From an uncultured Eubacterium sp. (GTDB taxonomy: Bacteria > Bacillota > Clostridia > Lachnospirales > Lachnospiraceae): a stretch of 42,748 nucleotides of DNA. Location: assembly GCA_900551945.1 (NCBI GenBank), contig URYE01000014.1, forward strand, positions 1 through 42,748. Direction: 5' to 3'. Within the stretch, counting starts at the first letter, position 1. Each line of letters begins with the position of its first letter. The position numbers were made by a program, and so were the translations under genes. The notes under the pieces are model-generated. The model saw nothing but the letters and a program-made list of their open reading frames with translations. It did no database searches and was not told where the DNA came from. Below, piece by piece: positions 28,202 through 37,943 of this stretch.

Positions 28202-29923
28202 ATGAAACTGTATGCAAGACATAGAAAAAAGGCACTGGCACTTATAAGCATTGTGTTTGTTGTATTATTTACTCTTATAATAAAACTTATGCAGGTTATG
28301 ATATTTCAGTCTGAGTATTATTTTACTAAGGCACAAGCCTTACATGAGCGTGAAAGAAATATCAAAGCTTCAAGGGGAAATATTCTTGATACTAATGGTG
28401 TGGTGTTAGCTGCTAACAAAACAGTATGTACGATTTCCGTAATTCACAGTCAGATAAAAGATAAAGAAAGTGTTGTTAATATGCTTGTGAATGAACTAGG
28501 ACTTGATAGACAAGAGGTGCTTAAAAAAGTTGAAAAGATTACTTCTATTGAAAGAATAGCTTCTAATGTAGAGAAAGAAGTAGGAGATAAGATAAGAGAG
28601 TATAATCTTGATGGTGTTAAGGTAGATGAAGATTACAAAAGGTATTATCCATTTTCAAGTTTAGCTTCAAAGGTGTTAGGCTTTACGGGAAGTGATAATC
28701 AAGGAATAGTTGGTTTAGAAGCAAAATATGACGCATATTTGGCAGGAACTAGCGGACAGATACTTACACTTACAGATGCTTGGGGCGTAGAGATTGATGG
28801 TGCAGAAGAAAATAGAAAAGAACCCGTTGCAGGTAATGACTTGTATATAAGTATAGATTATAATATTCAAAAGTATGCTACACAGTTAGCGGAAAGAACT
28901 AAGGAGGAAAAACAGGCGAAAAGTGTGTCAATTATTGTAATGAACCCACAAAATGGAGAAATTATGGCGATGGTTAATGCGCCAGAGTATGACCTTAACA
29001 ATCCTTATGAGCTGAATTTTGAGAGAAGTGAAGAACAGCTTTCAACACCTAAGATGGATCTGCTTAATAATATGTGGAGAAATTTCTGTATAAATGATAC
29101 ATATGAGCCGGGTTCAATATTTAAAATGGTAACAGCAACGGCGGTTCTTGAAACTAAGCAGGCAACACTTAGTGATATGTTTACTTGCTCAGGTTATGCA
29201 GTAGTAGGGGATAGAAGAATAAGGTGTCATAAAATAGCAGGTCATGGTACACAAACATTTACGCAGACTGTAATGAACTCTTGTAATCCTGCCTTTATTG
29301 AGTGGGGAAGACGTGTTGGAGTAGATAATTTTTATTTGTATATGAGCAAGCTTGGACTGCTTGAAAAAACAGGAATAGATATAGCAGGCGAAGCTTCTAC
29401 GATAATTCATAAAAAAGAAAATGTTGGAGAAGTAGAACTTGCAACAATGTCATTTGGGCAATCTTTTCAGATAACACCAATGCAAATGTTAAGAGCAGCC
29501 TGTGCTATTGTAAATGGTGGAAAGCTTATAACACCACATTTTGCGGTTAAGACAACAGACTCATCAGGAAATGTGGTGCAAGAATTTGCATATAATACAC
29601 AAGAAAATGCAATAGAAAAAGAAACAAGTGATACAATGCGTGATATATTAAGGCAGGTAGTTGAAGAAGGAGGAGGTAAAAAAGCATATATAGAAGGGTT
29701 TTCCATTGGTGGAAAGACAGCAACATCGCAAAAGCTTCCTAGAGGTTCTGGTAAATACATAGCCTCATTTATAGGCTTTGCACCAGTTAGTAATCCAAAA
29801 GTAATAGCAATGTGTATAATTGATGAGCCACAGGGAGTATATTATGGTGGAACGATTGCAGCACCAGTAATTAAAGAACTTTATGAAAATATATTACCTT
29901 ATCTTGAAATATCTGTAGATTAA
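28202..29923 (+). CDS. spoVD: Class B penicillin-binding protein, SpoVD-like
   Basis: A 573-residue transpeptidase with a basic N-terminus, one membrane anchor (about 12-32) and a dimerisation domain starting at SRGNILDTNG. Active-site motifs are S305-I-F-K308, S360-C-N362 and K505-T-A507; the last is usually KTG. The segment RCHKIAGHGTQTF and NSCNPAFIEWGRRVG is closer to SpoVD than to the PBP upstream, but the C-terminal PASTA domain of B. subtilis SpoVD is missing. SpoVD makes spore cortex peptidoglycan with a SEDS partner. ATG 28202 directly follows a terminator T-run and lacks a good ribosome site; ATG 28190 lies inside the hairpin. Role inferred from similarity and from the sporulation genes nearby. 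Confidence 0.8.
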   Translation: MKLYARHRKKALALISIVFVVLFTLIIKLMQVMIFQSEYYFTKAQALHERERNIKASRGNILDTNGVVLAANKTVCTISVIHSQIKDKESVVNMLVNELGLDRQEVLKKVEKITSIERIASNVEKEVGDKIREYNLDGVKVDEDYKRYYPFSSLASKVLGFTGSDNQGIVGLEAKYDAYLAGTSGQILTLTDAWGVEIDGAEENRKEPVAGNDLYISIDYNIQKYATQLAERTKEEKQAKSVSIIVMNPQNGEIMAMVNAPEYDLNNPYELNFERSEEQLSTPKMDLLNNMWRNFCINDTYEPGSIFKMVTATAVLETKQATLSDMFTCSGYAVVGDRRIRCHKIAGHGTQTFTQTVMNSCNPAFIEWGRRVGVDNFYLYMSKLGLLEKTGIDIAGEASTIIHKKENVGEVELATMSFGQSFQITPMQMLRAACAIVNGGKLITPHFAVKTTDSSGNVVQEFAYNTQENAIEKETSDTMRDILRQVVEEGGGKKAYIEGFSIGGKTATSQKLPRGSGKYIASFIGFAPVSNPKVIAMCIIDEPQGVYYGGTIAAPVIKELYENILPYLEISVD

Positions 29924-29986
29924 TAGTAAAATATTATAATATGTCTTATAATGTAACACTAATAATATTTAAGAATGGAGATAAGT

Positions 29987-31339
29987 ATGGATTTAAGTAA
30001 TAAAAAAGTAATGGTAGTAGGTACAGGAATAAGTGGAATAGGAGCAGTAAGTCTTCTTAATAAGGCAGGTGCAGATGTAATACTTTATGATGGCAACGAA
30101 AAGCTTGATATTAAAGAAGTTGAAAAAAAGTTAGGGGAAAATAAAGCTCAGATAATAATAGGAAAATTAGACGACAATATAACAGATATTGTAGATTTGC
30201 TTGTAATAAGTCCGGGAGTTCCTATTGATAGTGATATTGTACTTAAGTTTAAGCATGAAAATGTACCTGTATGGGGAGAGATAGAGCTTGCTTATAGCTT
30301 TGATAAGGGAAAGGTTATTGCTATTACAGGAACAAATGGAAAGACAACAACTACAGCCCTTGTAGGAGAGATAGTAAAAGAATACGAAAATGAAACATTT
30401 GTAGTAGGAAATATTGGCAATCCATATACTAAAGAAGTGTTAAAGACTTCAGAAAAGTCATATACTGTTGCAGAAATTAGTAGTTTTCAGTTAGAAACTG
30501 TACATAAGTTTCACCCAATTGTAAGCGCAATACTTAATATTACACCAGACCATCTTAACAGACATCATACAATGGAATGTTACGCACAGACAAAAGAGAT
30601 GATAAGCTATAATCAGAATAGAAAAGATGTGTGTGTACTCAATTATGATGATGAAATTCTTAGAGAATTTGGCAAGAAATGTAGTGCCAATGTCGTATGG
30701 TTTGGAAGAATTAACAGACCAGAAGTCGGTGCATTTTTAGATGGCGATATTATAAAGTATACAGATGGCGAAAATGTAGAAGATATGCTTAATGTAAATG
30801 ATATGAACCTTATAGGTACACATAACTATGAAAATGTTATGGCAGCAATTTGTATTGCAAAGGCAGCCGGCGTTCCAGATGATATCATTATAAGAGTTGT
30901 AAAGCAATTTAAGGCAGTTGAGCATAGAATAGAATTCGTAGCTTCTAAAAATGACGTACTTTATTATAATGACTCAAAGGGGACTAATCCAGAGGCAGCA
31001 GTTAAAGCAATTGAAGCTATGTCAAGACCTACTATACTTATTGGTGGTGGTTATGATAAAGGCTCTGAATTTGATTTGTATGTTAAGGCATTTAAGGGCA
31101 GAGTTAAAAAGCTTGTACTTATCGGACAGACAAGTGATAAAATTGCACAAACAGCAATTAAATATGGCTTTACTGATATTATTAAAGCTGATTCTTTAAA
31201 AGAAGTAGTTGATATATGCGCAAGAGAAGCTCAACCGGGAGATGCTGTATTGCTTTCACCAGCATGTGCAAGTTGGGGGATGTTTGATAATTATGAACAG
31301 AGAGGCAGAATGTTCAAAGAATATGTAAATGCTCTTTAA
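29987..31339 (+). CDS. murD: UDP-MurNAc-L-alanine:D-glutamate ligase
   Basis: A 450-residue Mur ligase that adds D-glutamate to UDP-MurNAc-L-Ala. The N-terminal Rossmann domain has MVVGTGISGIGA, the ATP loop GTNGKTTTT starts at 115, and NITPDHLNRH and YYNDSKGTNP match the central and C-terminal family blocks. I start at ATG 29987, six nt after GGAG; ATG 29975 overlaps that site. The ftsW start follows after 12 nt. mraY and murF, which often flank murD, are not here. Confidence 0.96.
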   Translation: MDLSNKKVMVVGTGISGIGAVSLLNKAGADVILYDGNEKLDIKEVEKKLGENKAQIIIGKLDDNITDIVDLLVISPGVPIDSDIVLKFKHENVPVWGEIELAYSFDKGKVIAITGTNGKTTTTALVGEIVKEYENETFVVGNIGNPYTKEVLKTSEKSYTVAEISSFQLETVHKFHPIVSAILNITPDHLNRHHTMECYAQTKEMISYNQNRKDVCVLNYDDEILREFGKKCSANVVWFGRINRPEVGAFLDGDIIKYTDGENVEDMLNVNDMNLIGTHNYENVMAAICIAKAAGVPDDIIIRVVKQFKAVEHRIEFVASKNDVLYYNDSKGTNPEAAVKAIEAMSRPTILIGGGYDKGSEFDLYVKAFKGRVKKLVLIGQTSDKIAQTAIKYGFTDIIKADSLKEVVDICAREAQPGDAVLLSPACASWGMFDNYEQRGRMFKEYVNAL

Positions 31340-31351
31340 AGGCGGAGATAT

Positions 31352-32506
31352 ATGGGAAGAAAAGTTAAAAAAGAAGTAAAAAGGCTGTACTTTGATTATA
31401 GCCTATTGTTTGTTACAATTTTTCTGGCGGCATTTGGTATTGTAATGATTTACAGTACAAGTTCATATACAGCGCAGATGAATTATGGTTCGTCAGAGTA
31501 TTATTTTTATAAACAACTTCAATATACATTAATGGGCTTTGTAGTAATGTATATTGCATACAAGATAGATTATCATGTGTGGAAAAAACTGTGGAAGCCA
31601 ATACTGGCAATTGGTGTAATACTTATGTTTGCGCTTATTCCTTTTGGAACAACAGTAAATGGTGCTAAAAGATGGATACGATTTTTAGGAATAGGTGTTC
31701 AGCCTGCCGATGTAGTTAAAGTAGTTGTAATTATAGTTACATCTGTTATGATATGTGCCTTAGGTAAAAATATGCGTAAGTTTAAGTATGTTTTATTGGT
31801 TATATTTGCTACAGGTGTTACATTTGCAGGACTTGTATTCGTTATTTCTAATAACTTAAGTAGTGCGATTATTATATTTTTAATACCTTGTGTTATGACT
31901 TTCGTGGCATATCCGGGGTATATGATATATGGAGGACTTGCAGGTGTTAGTGCAGTTGCAGGTGTGTTTGGATATAATATACTCACTCAAATAGCACATA
32001 CAGCAGAGTCTACAGGTGATTTCAGATTTAGACGACTTTTAGTGTGGCTTAATCCAGAAAATTATGCAAGTGGAACGGGATATCAGACAGTGCAGGCTTT
32101 ATATGCAATAGGTTCTGGTGGGCTTTTTGGTAAAGGCTTAGGCAAAAGTCTTCAAAAGTTAGGATTTATTCCTGAGTCACAAAATGATATGATATTTTCT
32201 ATTATATGTGAAGAATTAGGACTTTTTGGAGCTATCTGTATAATACTTGTTTTTATGCTTATGTTGTGGAGAATTATACACATATCAAGAAATGCGACAG
32301 ATTTATTTGGCTCAATGATATCTGTTGGAGTATTTGCACATATAGCAATTCAGGTGGTGTTGAACATAGCCGTAGTAACGAATTTTATACCTAATACAGG
32401 TGTATCACTTCCATTTATAAGTTATGGTGGAACGAGTATGGTAATACTGTTATTTGAAGTTGGAATTGTGTTAAATGTTTCAAGTACAATAAAGCTTGAA
32501 CGATAA
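31352..32506 (+). CDS. ftsW: SEDS peptidoglycan polymerase FtsW
   Basis: A 384-residue polytopic membrane protein with about ten hydrophobic segments. SEDS-family blocks are present: GAKRWIRFLGIGVQPADVVK, where relatives usually have QPSE, and the C-terminal GVSLPFISYGGTSM. It polymerises glycan strands at the septum with its class B PBP partner. Two such PBP genes lie upstream, so it could serve division, sporulation or both. GGCGGAGAT precedes the ATG. The place of murG, usually next, is taken by murA. Confidence 0.93.
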   Translation: MGRKVKKEVKRLYFDYSLLFVTIFLAAFGIVMIYSTSSYTAQMNYGSSEYYFYKQLQYTLMGFVVMYIAYKIDYHVWKKLWKPILAIGVILMFALIPFGTTVNGAKRWIRFLGIGVQPADVVKVVVIIVTSVMICALGKNMRKFKYVLLVIFATGVTFAGLVFVISNNLSSAIIIFLIPCVMTFVAYPGYMIYGGLAGVSAVAGVFGYNILTQIAHTAESTGDFRFRRLLVWLNPENYASGTGYQTVQALYAIGSGGLFGKGLGKSLQKLGFIPESQNDMIFSIICEELGLFGAICIILVFMLMLWRIIHISRNATDLFGSMISVGVFAHIAIQVVLNIAVVTNFIPNTGVSLPFISYGGTSMVILLFEVGIVLNVSSTIKLER

Positions 32507-32604
32507 AATACTATACTGTGACAATAGTGAATTATTTATTTTTAATACAACATTTTAAATTTACTGAATATAATAATATATAGTATCGACCGGAGGCTGT
32601 TATT

Positions 32605-33858
32605 TTGAGTAAAATCATTATCCGAGGTGGAAAAAGGCTTCATGGCTGTGTTGATATTGCAGGAGCGAAAAATGCAGTATTGCCAATAATGGCAGCTTCG
32701 CTTCTTAATAGTTCAGTAACAGTAATTAATAACTGCCCTGACATTGAAGATGTAAGGCAGATGGCAGGTATTTTAAAGTACTTAGGTTGTATAGTAAAAA
32801 GAAAAGACAGTAGTATTATTATTGATACAAAAAATGCTGTGAATGCAACTATACCGGGAAGCATAAGTGGAAAACTTAGAGCTTCCTCTATTCTTATCGG
32901 GCCATTAATGGCGAGATTTTCTAGTGTTAAGCTTGCACCACCCGGAGGTTGTGACATAGGAGAACGTCCTATGGATATACATCTTAATGCGTTAAAGCGG
33001 CTTGGAGCTTTTTGGAGTCTTGGAAATGGTTATATAGAATTGTCAGGAAGGCTTAAAAGTAATGAAGTTGATTTAAGATTTCCGAGTGTGGGAGCTACTG
33101 AAAATGTTATTATGGCTTCAGTATTTCTTGTAGGAACAACGATAATATACAATGCTGCAAAAGAACCAGATGTTGTACAGCTATGTAGATATCTTAACGA
33201 AGCTGGGGCTTGTATAAAGGGTGCAGGAACAGATACAATTGTAATAAATGGGGTTGATAAACTTCATTTATTACAATACAATATAGATGTAGATAGAATA
33301 GTTGCTGGAACATATATTGGAGCTTTAGCAGTATGTGGCGGTAGTATTAGACTTAACAATTGTCATTTTAAAGATTTAAAAGGCTTTATAGATGTATATT
33401 GTGGAATTGGGGTAAGATGTGTAGAAAGTGAAGCTGGAATATGTGTTTTTATGAATAAAAGACCTGATAGTATTAATTATATAAAGACACAACCGTATCC
33501 TGGTTTTCCTACAGATATGCAGTCTATTATTATGAGTGTATTAAGCATTGCAGATGGGAAATGTATAATACAAGAAGACATTTATGAGAATAGATACAAG
33601 ACTGCCTATGAGCTGATAAAGATGGGTGCAGATATAAGAATTAAAGAAAAATGTGCATATATAAAGGGCGTTAAAGGACTTATTGGCAAAAATGTTATAG
33701 CATCAGATTTGAGAGGAGGAGCGGCACTTATAATAGCAGGACTTAATGCAATGGGAATTACAGTGATTGAAAAAGCTGAATATATATCACGAGGATATGA
33801 TGATGTGTGTGGTAATTTAAGAAAACTTGGAGCAGATATAATATGGCAAGACAACTAA
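32605..33858 (+). CDS. murA: UDP-GlcNAc 1-carboxyvinyltransferase
   Basis: A 417-residue enzyme of the first committed peptidoglycan step: it transfers enolpyruvate from PEP to UDP-GlcNAc. The catalytic, fosfomycin-target cysteine is C116 in PPGGCDIGERP. The opening blocks RGGKRLHG and GAKNAVLPIMAA are typical. The start is TTG 32605, with CGGAGG upstream. It overlaps ftsQ by 16 nt. Many Clostridia keep two murA paralogues; having one inside the division cluster links wall precursor supply to septation. Confidence 0.95.
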   Translation: MSKIIIRGGKRLHGCVDIAGAKNAVLPIMAASLLNSSVTVINNCPDIEDVRQMAGILKYLGCIVKRKDSSIIIDTKNAVNATIPGSISGKLRASSILIGPLMARFSSVKLAPPGGCDIGERPMDIHLNALKRLGAFWSLGNGYIELSGRLKSNEVDLRFPSVGATENVIMASVFLVGTTIIYNAAKEPDVVQLCRYLNEAGACIKGAGTDTIVINGVDKLHLLQYNIDVDRIVAGTYIGALAVCGGSIRLNNCHFKDLKGFIDVYCGIGVRCVESEAGICVFMNKRPDSINYIKTQPYPGFPTDMQSIIMSVLSIADGKCIIQEDIYENRYKTAYELIKMGADIRIKEKCAYIKGVKGLIGKNVIASDLRGGAALIIAGLNAMGITVIEKAEYISRGYDDVCGNLRKLGADIIWQDN

Positions 33859-34577
33859 GGAATAATAAAAAGAGCAACAGTAATAAAAAAGTTATTGTGC
33901 TTATTGTCGCAATTATTATTGCAGTTATTGGTACTGGTATATACTTTGGGTTTAGAGTTGTGCAGATTAATTATTCAGGCAATAAGCACTATACAAATGA
34001 AGAAATGAATGATTATATATTTGGAACACCAAATCCTAATGCACTTATATATTATTTGTTTGGAGACAAGAAAAAGACAATACCATTTATACAGAAATAC
34101 GATATTGAGATAAAATGGCCTGACAAAATGGACATAATTGTTTATGAAAAGCCAATAGTAGGTTATATAAATTATATGGGCTGTAATATGTATTTTGACA
34201 AGGATGGAATTGTAGTTGAAAGCACATCTAAGACATATTCAGGAGTTCCAGAGATAGCAGGACTTTCTTTTAAGTCTATTGTACTTGACTCAAAACTTGA
34301 TGTTGGAAACGATGATGTATTTTCAAGGATACTTGAGATTACGCAAGCCTTTGATAAGTATGAGCTTGATGTTAAAAAGGTTTATTTTGACTCGTCATAT
34401 AATGTGACATTGTATGTTGGTGATGTTAAGGTTGTACTTGGAAGCTGTGAAGAAAGTATGGATAAGCTCTATACTCTAAAGCAAATGTATGACAAGCTTG
34501 AAGGACTTAAAGGGACATTATATATTGATAATTACGATGGTAATTCTTCATCAATAATATTTAAAAAAAATAATTAA
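33843..34577 (+). CDS. ftsQ: Division protein FtsQ/DivIB
   Basis: A 244-residue bitopic membrane protein. The Asn/Lys-rich cytoplasmic start is followed by one membrane segment (about 17-40) and a POTRA-like domain opening with VQINYSGNKHYTNEEM, then the FtsQ beta domain (KWPDKMDIIVYEKPIVGYI). It helps hold the FtsL-DivIC pair and regulates septal wall synthesis. ATG 33843 lies within the end of murA, so translation is probably coupled. ftsZ follows after about 90 bp. Confidence 0.88.
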   Translation: MARQLRNNKKSNSNKKVIVLIVAIIIAVIGTGIYFGFRVVQINYSGNKHYTNEEMNDYIFGTPNPNALIYYLFGDKKKTIPFIQKYDIEIKWPDKMDIIVYEKPIVGYINYMGCNMYFDKDGIVVESTSKTYSGVPEIAGLSFKSIVLDSKLDVGNDDVFSRILEITQAFDKYELDVKKVYFDSSYNVTLYVGDVKVVLGSCEESMDKLYTLKQMYDKLEGLKGTLYIDNYDGNSSSIIFKKNN

Positions 34578-34670
34578 TGTTTAAAATGACAAAAAGCTAT
34601 TGAAATTTTGGTATAAAAATTATATTATAATAATTAATGTAAAATGTAAAGTTTGAAGGAGGCAAAACCC

Positions 34671-35888
34671 TTGTTAGAGATTATGACAAACGAATCAGAG
34701 TCATCAGCTAAGATAATTGTTGTTGGTGTTGGTGGAGCTGGTAATAATGCAGTTAATAGAATGATAGATGAAAATATAGGTGGAGTAGAGTTTATCGGAA
34801 TTAATACAGATGGACAGGCTCTTAAGTTTTGTAAAGCACCAACAGCTATTCAGATTGGGGAGAAACTGACAAAAGGTCTTGGTGCAGGAGCGCAGCCAGA
34901 AATTGGTGAAAAGGCAGCAGAGGAGAACGTAGAAGAACTTACACAAGCAATCAAGGGAGCTGATATGGTCTTTGTTACTTGTGGTATGGGTGGTGGAACA
35001 GGAACAGGTGCAGCACCAGTTGTCGCTAAGATATCAAAAGAATTAGGAATATTAACAGTTGGTGTAGTTACTAAGCCTTTTAAGTTTGAAGCTAAGAAGC
35101 GTATGACTAACGCAATAGCAGGTATTGAAAAGCTTAAAGAAAATGTTGACACTCTTATTGTAATCCCTAATGATAAACTCCTTGAAATCGTTGACAGAAG
35201 AACAACTATGCCAGATGCCTTAAAGAAGGCTGATGAAGTATTACAGCAGGCTGTACAAGGTATAACAGACCTTATTAATGTACCAGGTCTTATTAACCTT
35301 GACTTTGCTGATGTTAAGACGGTTATGCTTAATAAGGGTGTTGCTCATATTGGTATTGGTAGTGCGTCAGGAGATGACAAGGCAGTTGAAGCTGTTAAGC
35401 AAGCTGTTACAAGTCCACTTCTTGAAACAACTATCGAAGGTGCTTCACACGTTATTATTAATATTTCTGGCGATATCAGTCTTATTGAAGCTAATGAAGC
35501 CGCAAGTTATGTGCAAGAGCTTGCAGGTGATGACGCAAATATTATATTTGGTGCTATGTATGATGAAAATGCAACAGACAGTGCTACAATAACTGTCATT
35601 GCTACAGGTCTTGAAGATGGTAATATTAATAATGCTATGGCCGGCTTTAGTGCTAAGGCACAGACAGCAGCTAATAAGCCTGTAAAGCCTGCTTATTCTT
35701 ATTCAGGTATTCCTTTACAGCAGCAGCTTACATCACAGAATGTACCACATGAAACTGAAGCAACATTTAGACCAGAAAGAAGTGAAAGTCAGCAGCAACT
35801 TTCAGGACTTAAAAATCCTGGTCAAGTAACAAGTAATGTTAAGGAAAAAGGAATTACTATTCCTACATTTCTTCAGAGAAACAAATAA
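34671..35888 (+). CDS. ftsZ: Cell division tubulin FtsZ
   Basis: A 405-residue GTPase that forms the Z-ring. The N-terminal GTPase domain has [13 protein letters not shown] and the tubulin signature GGGTGTG at 107-113; the T7-loop region ([11 protein letters not shown]) supplies the catalytic aspartate. A linker of about 70 residues leads to the C-terminal peptide [10 protein letters not shown], which binds FtsA/SepF-type anchors. The start is TTG 34671, seven nt after AAGGAGG (34657-34663); ATG 34683 is too far from that site. A good terminator follows at 35919-36000. Confidence 0.97.
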   Translation: MLEIMTNESESSAKIIVVGVGGAGNNAVNRMIDENIGGVEFIGINTDGQALKFCKAPTAIQIGEKLTKGLGAGAQPEIGEKAAEENVEELTQAIKGADMVFVTCGMGGGTGTGAAPVVAKISKELGILTVGVVTKPFKFEAKKRMTNAIAGIEKLKENVDTLIVIPNDKLLEIVDRRTTMPDALKKADEVLQQAVQGITDLINVPGLINLDFADVKTVMLNKGVAHIGIGSASGDDKAVEAVKQAVTSPLLETTIEGASHVIINISGDISLIEANEAASYVQELAGDDANIIFGAMYDENATDSATITVIATGLEDGNINNAMAGFSAKAQTAANKPVKPAYSYSGIPLQQQLTSQNVPHETEATFRPERSESQQQLSGLKNPGQVTSNVKEKGITIPTFLQRNK

Positions 35889-35918
35889 TGTGTTAATACA
35901 TATTTAGAATATTTATAA

Positions 35919-36000
35919 TTAAGCCTTTGCTTTTATTTTATGCAAACAACGAGTTTTTAATAGTTGAAGTTTAAGATAAAAGCAGGGGCTTAATTTTTTT
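35919..36000 (+). terminator. Intrinsic terminator after ftsZ
   Basis: TTAAGCCTTTGCTTTTAT (35919-35936) pairs with ATAAAAGCAGGGGCTTAA (35976-35993), 18 bp with two G-T wobbles, followed by seven T. The loop is about 39 nt. It separates the division cluster from the sporulation operon. The rest of the 328-bp gap is the spoIIG control region. Confidence 0.85.
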
Positions 36001-36099
36001 ATACAAACAACAAAGTGTGTGGTTGTACAATAATATTTATCTTTGTTAGTATTTTAACTATGCAGGTTTTAAGGGAATTTTACAAATTATAGTAAATAT

Positions 36100-36211
36100 T
36101 GTCGAAATATTTAGAATTGTGCGCAAAACACAAACAAATGTATAAAATTGTTAAAAAATTTAATAAACATTTCTGATTTTGACAAAATTCACCCTCTAAA
36201 AGAACTATAAT
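36100..36211 (+). promoter_or_regulatory. Spo0A-dependent spoIIG promoter
   Basis: TTGACA (36179-36184) and TATAAT (36206-36211) are near-consensus sigma-A boxes set 21 bp apart. The B. subtilis spoIIG promoter has the same unusually long (22-bp) spacing, which makes it depend on Spo0A~P. A perfect 0A box TGTCGAA lies at 36100-36106, and a one-mismatch box (TGTCAAA, read on the minus strand) overlaps the -35 at 36178-36184. Transcription would start near 36217-36219. Confidence 0.75.
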
Positions 36212-36216
36212 ACATC

Positions 36217-37071
36217 ATGTCAGGAGGTGATATACTAGTTGAGATTTATTTAGATGTTTTATTTGGTATAAATTTTATAATGGACTTTTTGGTGATATTT
36301 ATTGTAAATAAAATCTGTAAGTATGCTGCCACATATTTTAAGATATTTATTTCTGCTGCGTTTGGAGCAATATGGTCTGTTATAGCTGTGATAATGCCGA
36401 TAAACATCAGATGGTTTATTAATATATGTACATACATTTTAGTTAGTTATGTGATGATTAGAATATGTGCAGGGAGATGTGGAATAAAGAGTGTTATAAA
36501 AGGTGTTGGTATACTGTATGCAGTAACATTAACGCTTGGGGGAGCGATACATGTTTTATACTATTATACATATACAGGGTGGTTGATTAAGCATATTGTT
36601 GTTCGTGATAACCGTTTGATTATATTTGTATTAATATCAGTAGTCTTAGTTGTGTTAATATATTTAGAATTGATTAGAGCTAAAACTTACAATTCGTGTA
36701 AGTGCCACCTTATATGTGTTATAAGCGGTGAAAAAGTGGAAATGATGGGATATATAGATACGGGGAATGTCCTTATAGACCCAATATATAAAAAACCGGT
36801 TACAGTTGTTGAAAAAAGCATGTTTAGTAACATTCTTAGCAAGATAAAAGATTATACTACAGTAAAATATCACTTAATACCATTTAATTCATTGGGGTGT
36901 GAACATGGTCTAATGGAGGTTATTGCTGTAGATACTATGTACATATATTATGGAAGTAAAAAGGAAACCATTAATGGAGCGTTAGTGGGATTGATAACAG
37001 GAAAGCTGTCTACAGATGGGGAATATACAGCACTGATTAATTCTGCGTATGCTATAAGTGGTAAGGTCTAG
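36217..37071 (+). CDS. spoIIGA: SpoIIGA, pro-sigma-E processing aspartic protease
   Basis: A membrane protease of up to 284 residues that cleaves pro-sigma-E after a signal from the forespore. Five hydrophobic segments fill the N-terminal half, and the aspartic protease motif DTGN lies at about 181-184 (counted from 36217), inside GYIDTGNVLIDP. The gene directly precedes sigE, as in other spore formers. The start is unclear: ATG 36217 falls at the predicted transcription start and has no ribosome site, while AGGAGGTGAT (36222-36231) is a perfect site followed in frame only by ATA, CTA and GTT. Homology (EIYLDV against MKIYLDV in B. subtilis) points to the GTT at 36238 as the position of the initiator. 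Confidence 0.88.
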   Translation: MSGGDILVEIYLDVLFGINFIMDFLVIFIVNKICKYAATYFKIFISAAFGAIWSVIAVIMPINIRWFINICTYILVSYVMIRICAGRCGIKSVIKGVGILYAVTLTLGGAIHVLYYYTYTGWLIKHIVVRDNRLIIFVLISVVLVVLIYLELIRAKTYNSCKCHLICVISGEKVEMMGYIDTGNVLIDPIYKKPVTVVEKSMFSNILSKIKDYTTVKYHLIPFNSLGCEHGLMEVIAVDTMYIYYGSKKETINGALVGLITGKLSTDGEYTALINSAYAISGKV

Positions 37072-37192
37072 TTTAAAGTTTGGCGGATATTGCAGACTAT
37101 AATAAGAAAGTTAATCTATAATGGCAGGTTATAAAATATTTTTAAGGATTAGTATGAATTAAGTAAAAAAAGTGTATGATATAGGAGGCAGC

Positions 37193-37933
37193 ATGGTTAT
37201 TAAAGTATCGGTTCCAGAAAGATTTCAGTTTAAGGTTATACCAACAATTAAAAATCTAATGGTGTTAAAACAGGGAGATGTACATTATATAGGGGGAACG
37301 GACGTACTCCCAGTTCCATTAGAAGCAGATGAGGAGGCAGAAGCTATTGCAGGTCTTGGCGGGGAGAAAGACCAGCAGGTGAAAACTTCACTTATAGAAC
37401 ATAATTTAAGGCTCGTGGTGTACATAGCTAAAAAGTTTGATAATACAGGAGTTGGTGTTGAAGATTTGATTTCAATAGGAACAATAGGTCTTATTAAAGC
37501 AATTAATTCATACAACCCTGATAAAAATATTAAACTTGCAACATACGCATCAAGGTGTATAGAAAATGAAATACTTATGTATCTTAGAAGAAATAGTAAA
37601 ACAAAAGCAGAGGTTTCGATAGATGAACCTTTAAATGTGGATTGGGACGGTAATGAGCTTTTGTTATCTGATATTCTAGGAACAGAAGAAGATATTATAT
37701 ATAAGGATTTGGAAAATGAAGTTGAGAGGAAAATGCTCAGTAAAGCAATAGAAAAGCTATCGGAAAGGGAAAGGATAATAGTTGATTTAAGATATGGATT
37801 AAGTTCCATTGATGGAGAAGAAAAAACACAAAAAGAAGTTGCGGATATGTTAGGAATTTCACAATCATATATATCAAGATTGGAAAAAAAGATTATAAAA
37901 AGATTAAAAAAAGAGATGATTAAAAGTATATAA
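37193..37933 (+). CDS. sigE: Sporulation sigma factor E (mother cell)
   Basis: A 246-residue sigma-70-family factor, active in the mother cell after polar septation. The N-terminal pro-sequence (about 1-30) is removed by SpoIIGA. Region 2 ([18 protein letters not shown], then [13 protein letters not shown]) and the following blocks ([33 protein letters not shown]) are near-identical to known sigma E. Region 4 carries the helix-turn-helix [20 protein letters not shown] start at ATG 37193, with GGAGG about 5 nt upstream. sigG, which often follows, is not here; a small membrane protein gene and lepA come next. Confidence 0.97.
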   Translation: MVIKVSVPERFQFKVIPTIKNLMVLKQGDVHYIGGTDVLPVPLEADEEAEAIAGLGGEKDQQVKTSLIEHNLRLVVYIAKKFDNTGVGVEDLISIGTIGLIKAINSYNPDKNIKLATYASRCIENEILMYLRRNSKTKAEVSIDEPLNVDWDGNELLLSDILGTEEDIIYKDLENEVERKMLSKAIEKLSERERIIVDLRYGLSSIDGEEKTQKEVADMLGISQSYISRLEKKIIKRLKKEMIKSI

Positions 37934-37943
37934 TGCAAAAAGT

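Noticed and set aside
34600..34631. A separate ftsZ promoter (TTGAAA ... TATAAT)
   Set aside because: The spacer would be 20 bp and the region is simply AT-rich; not strong enough to list as a feature.
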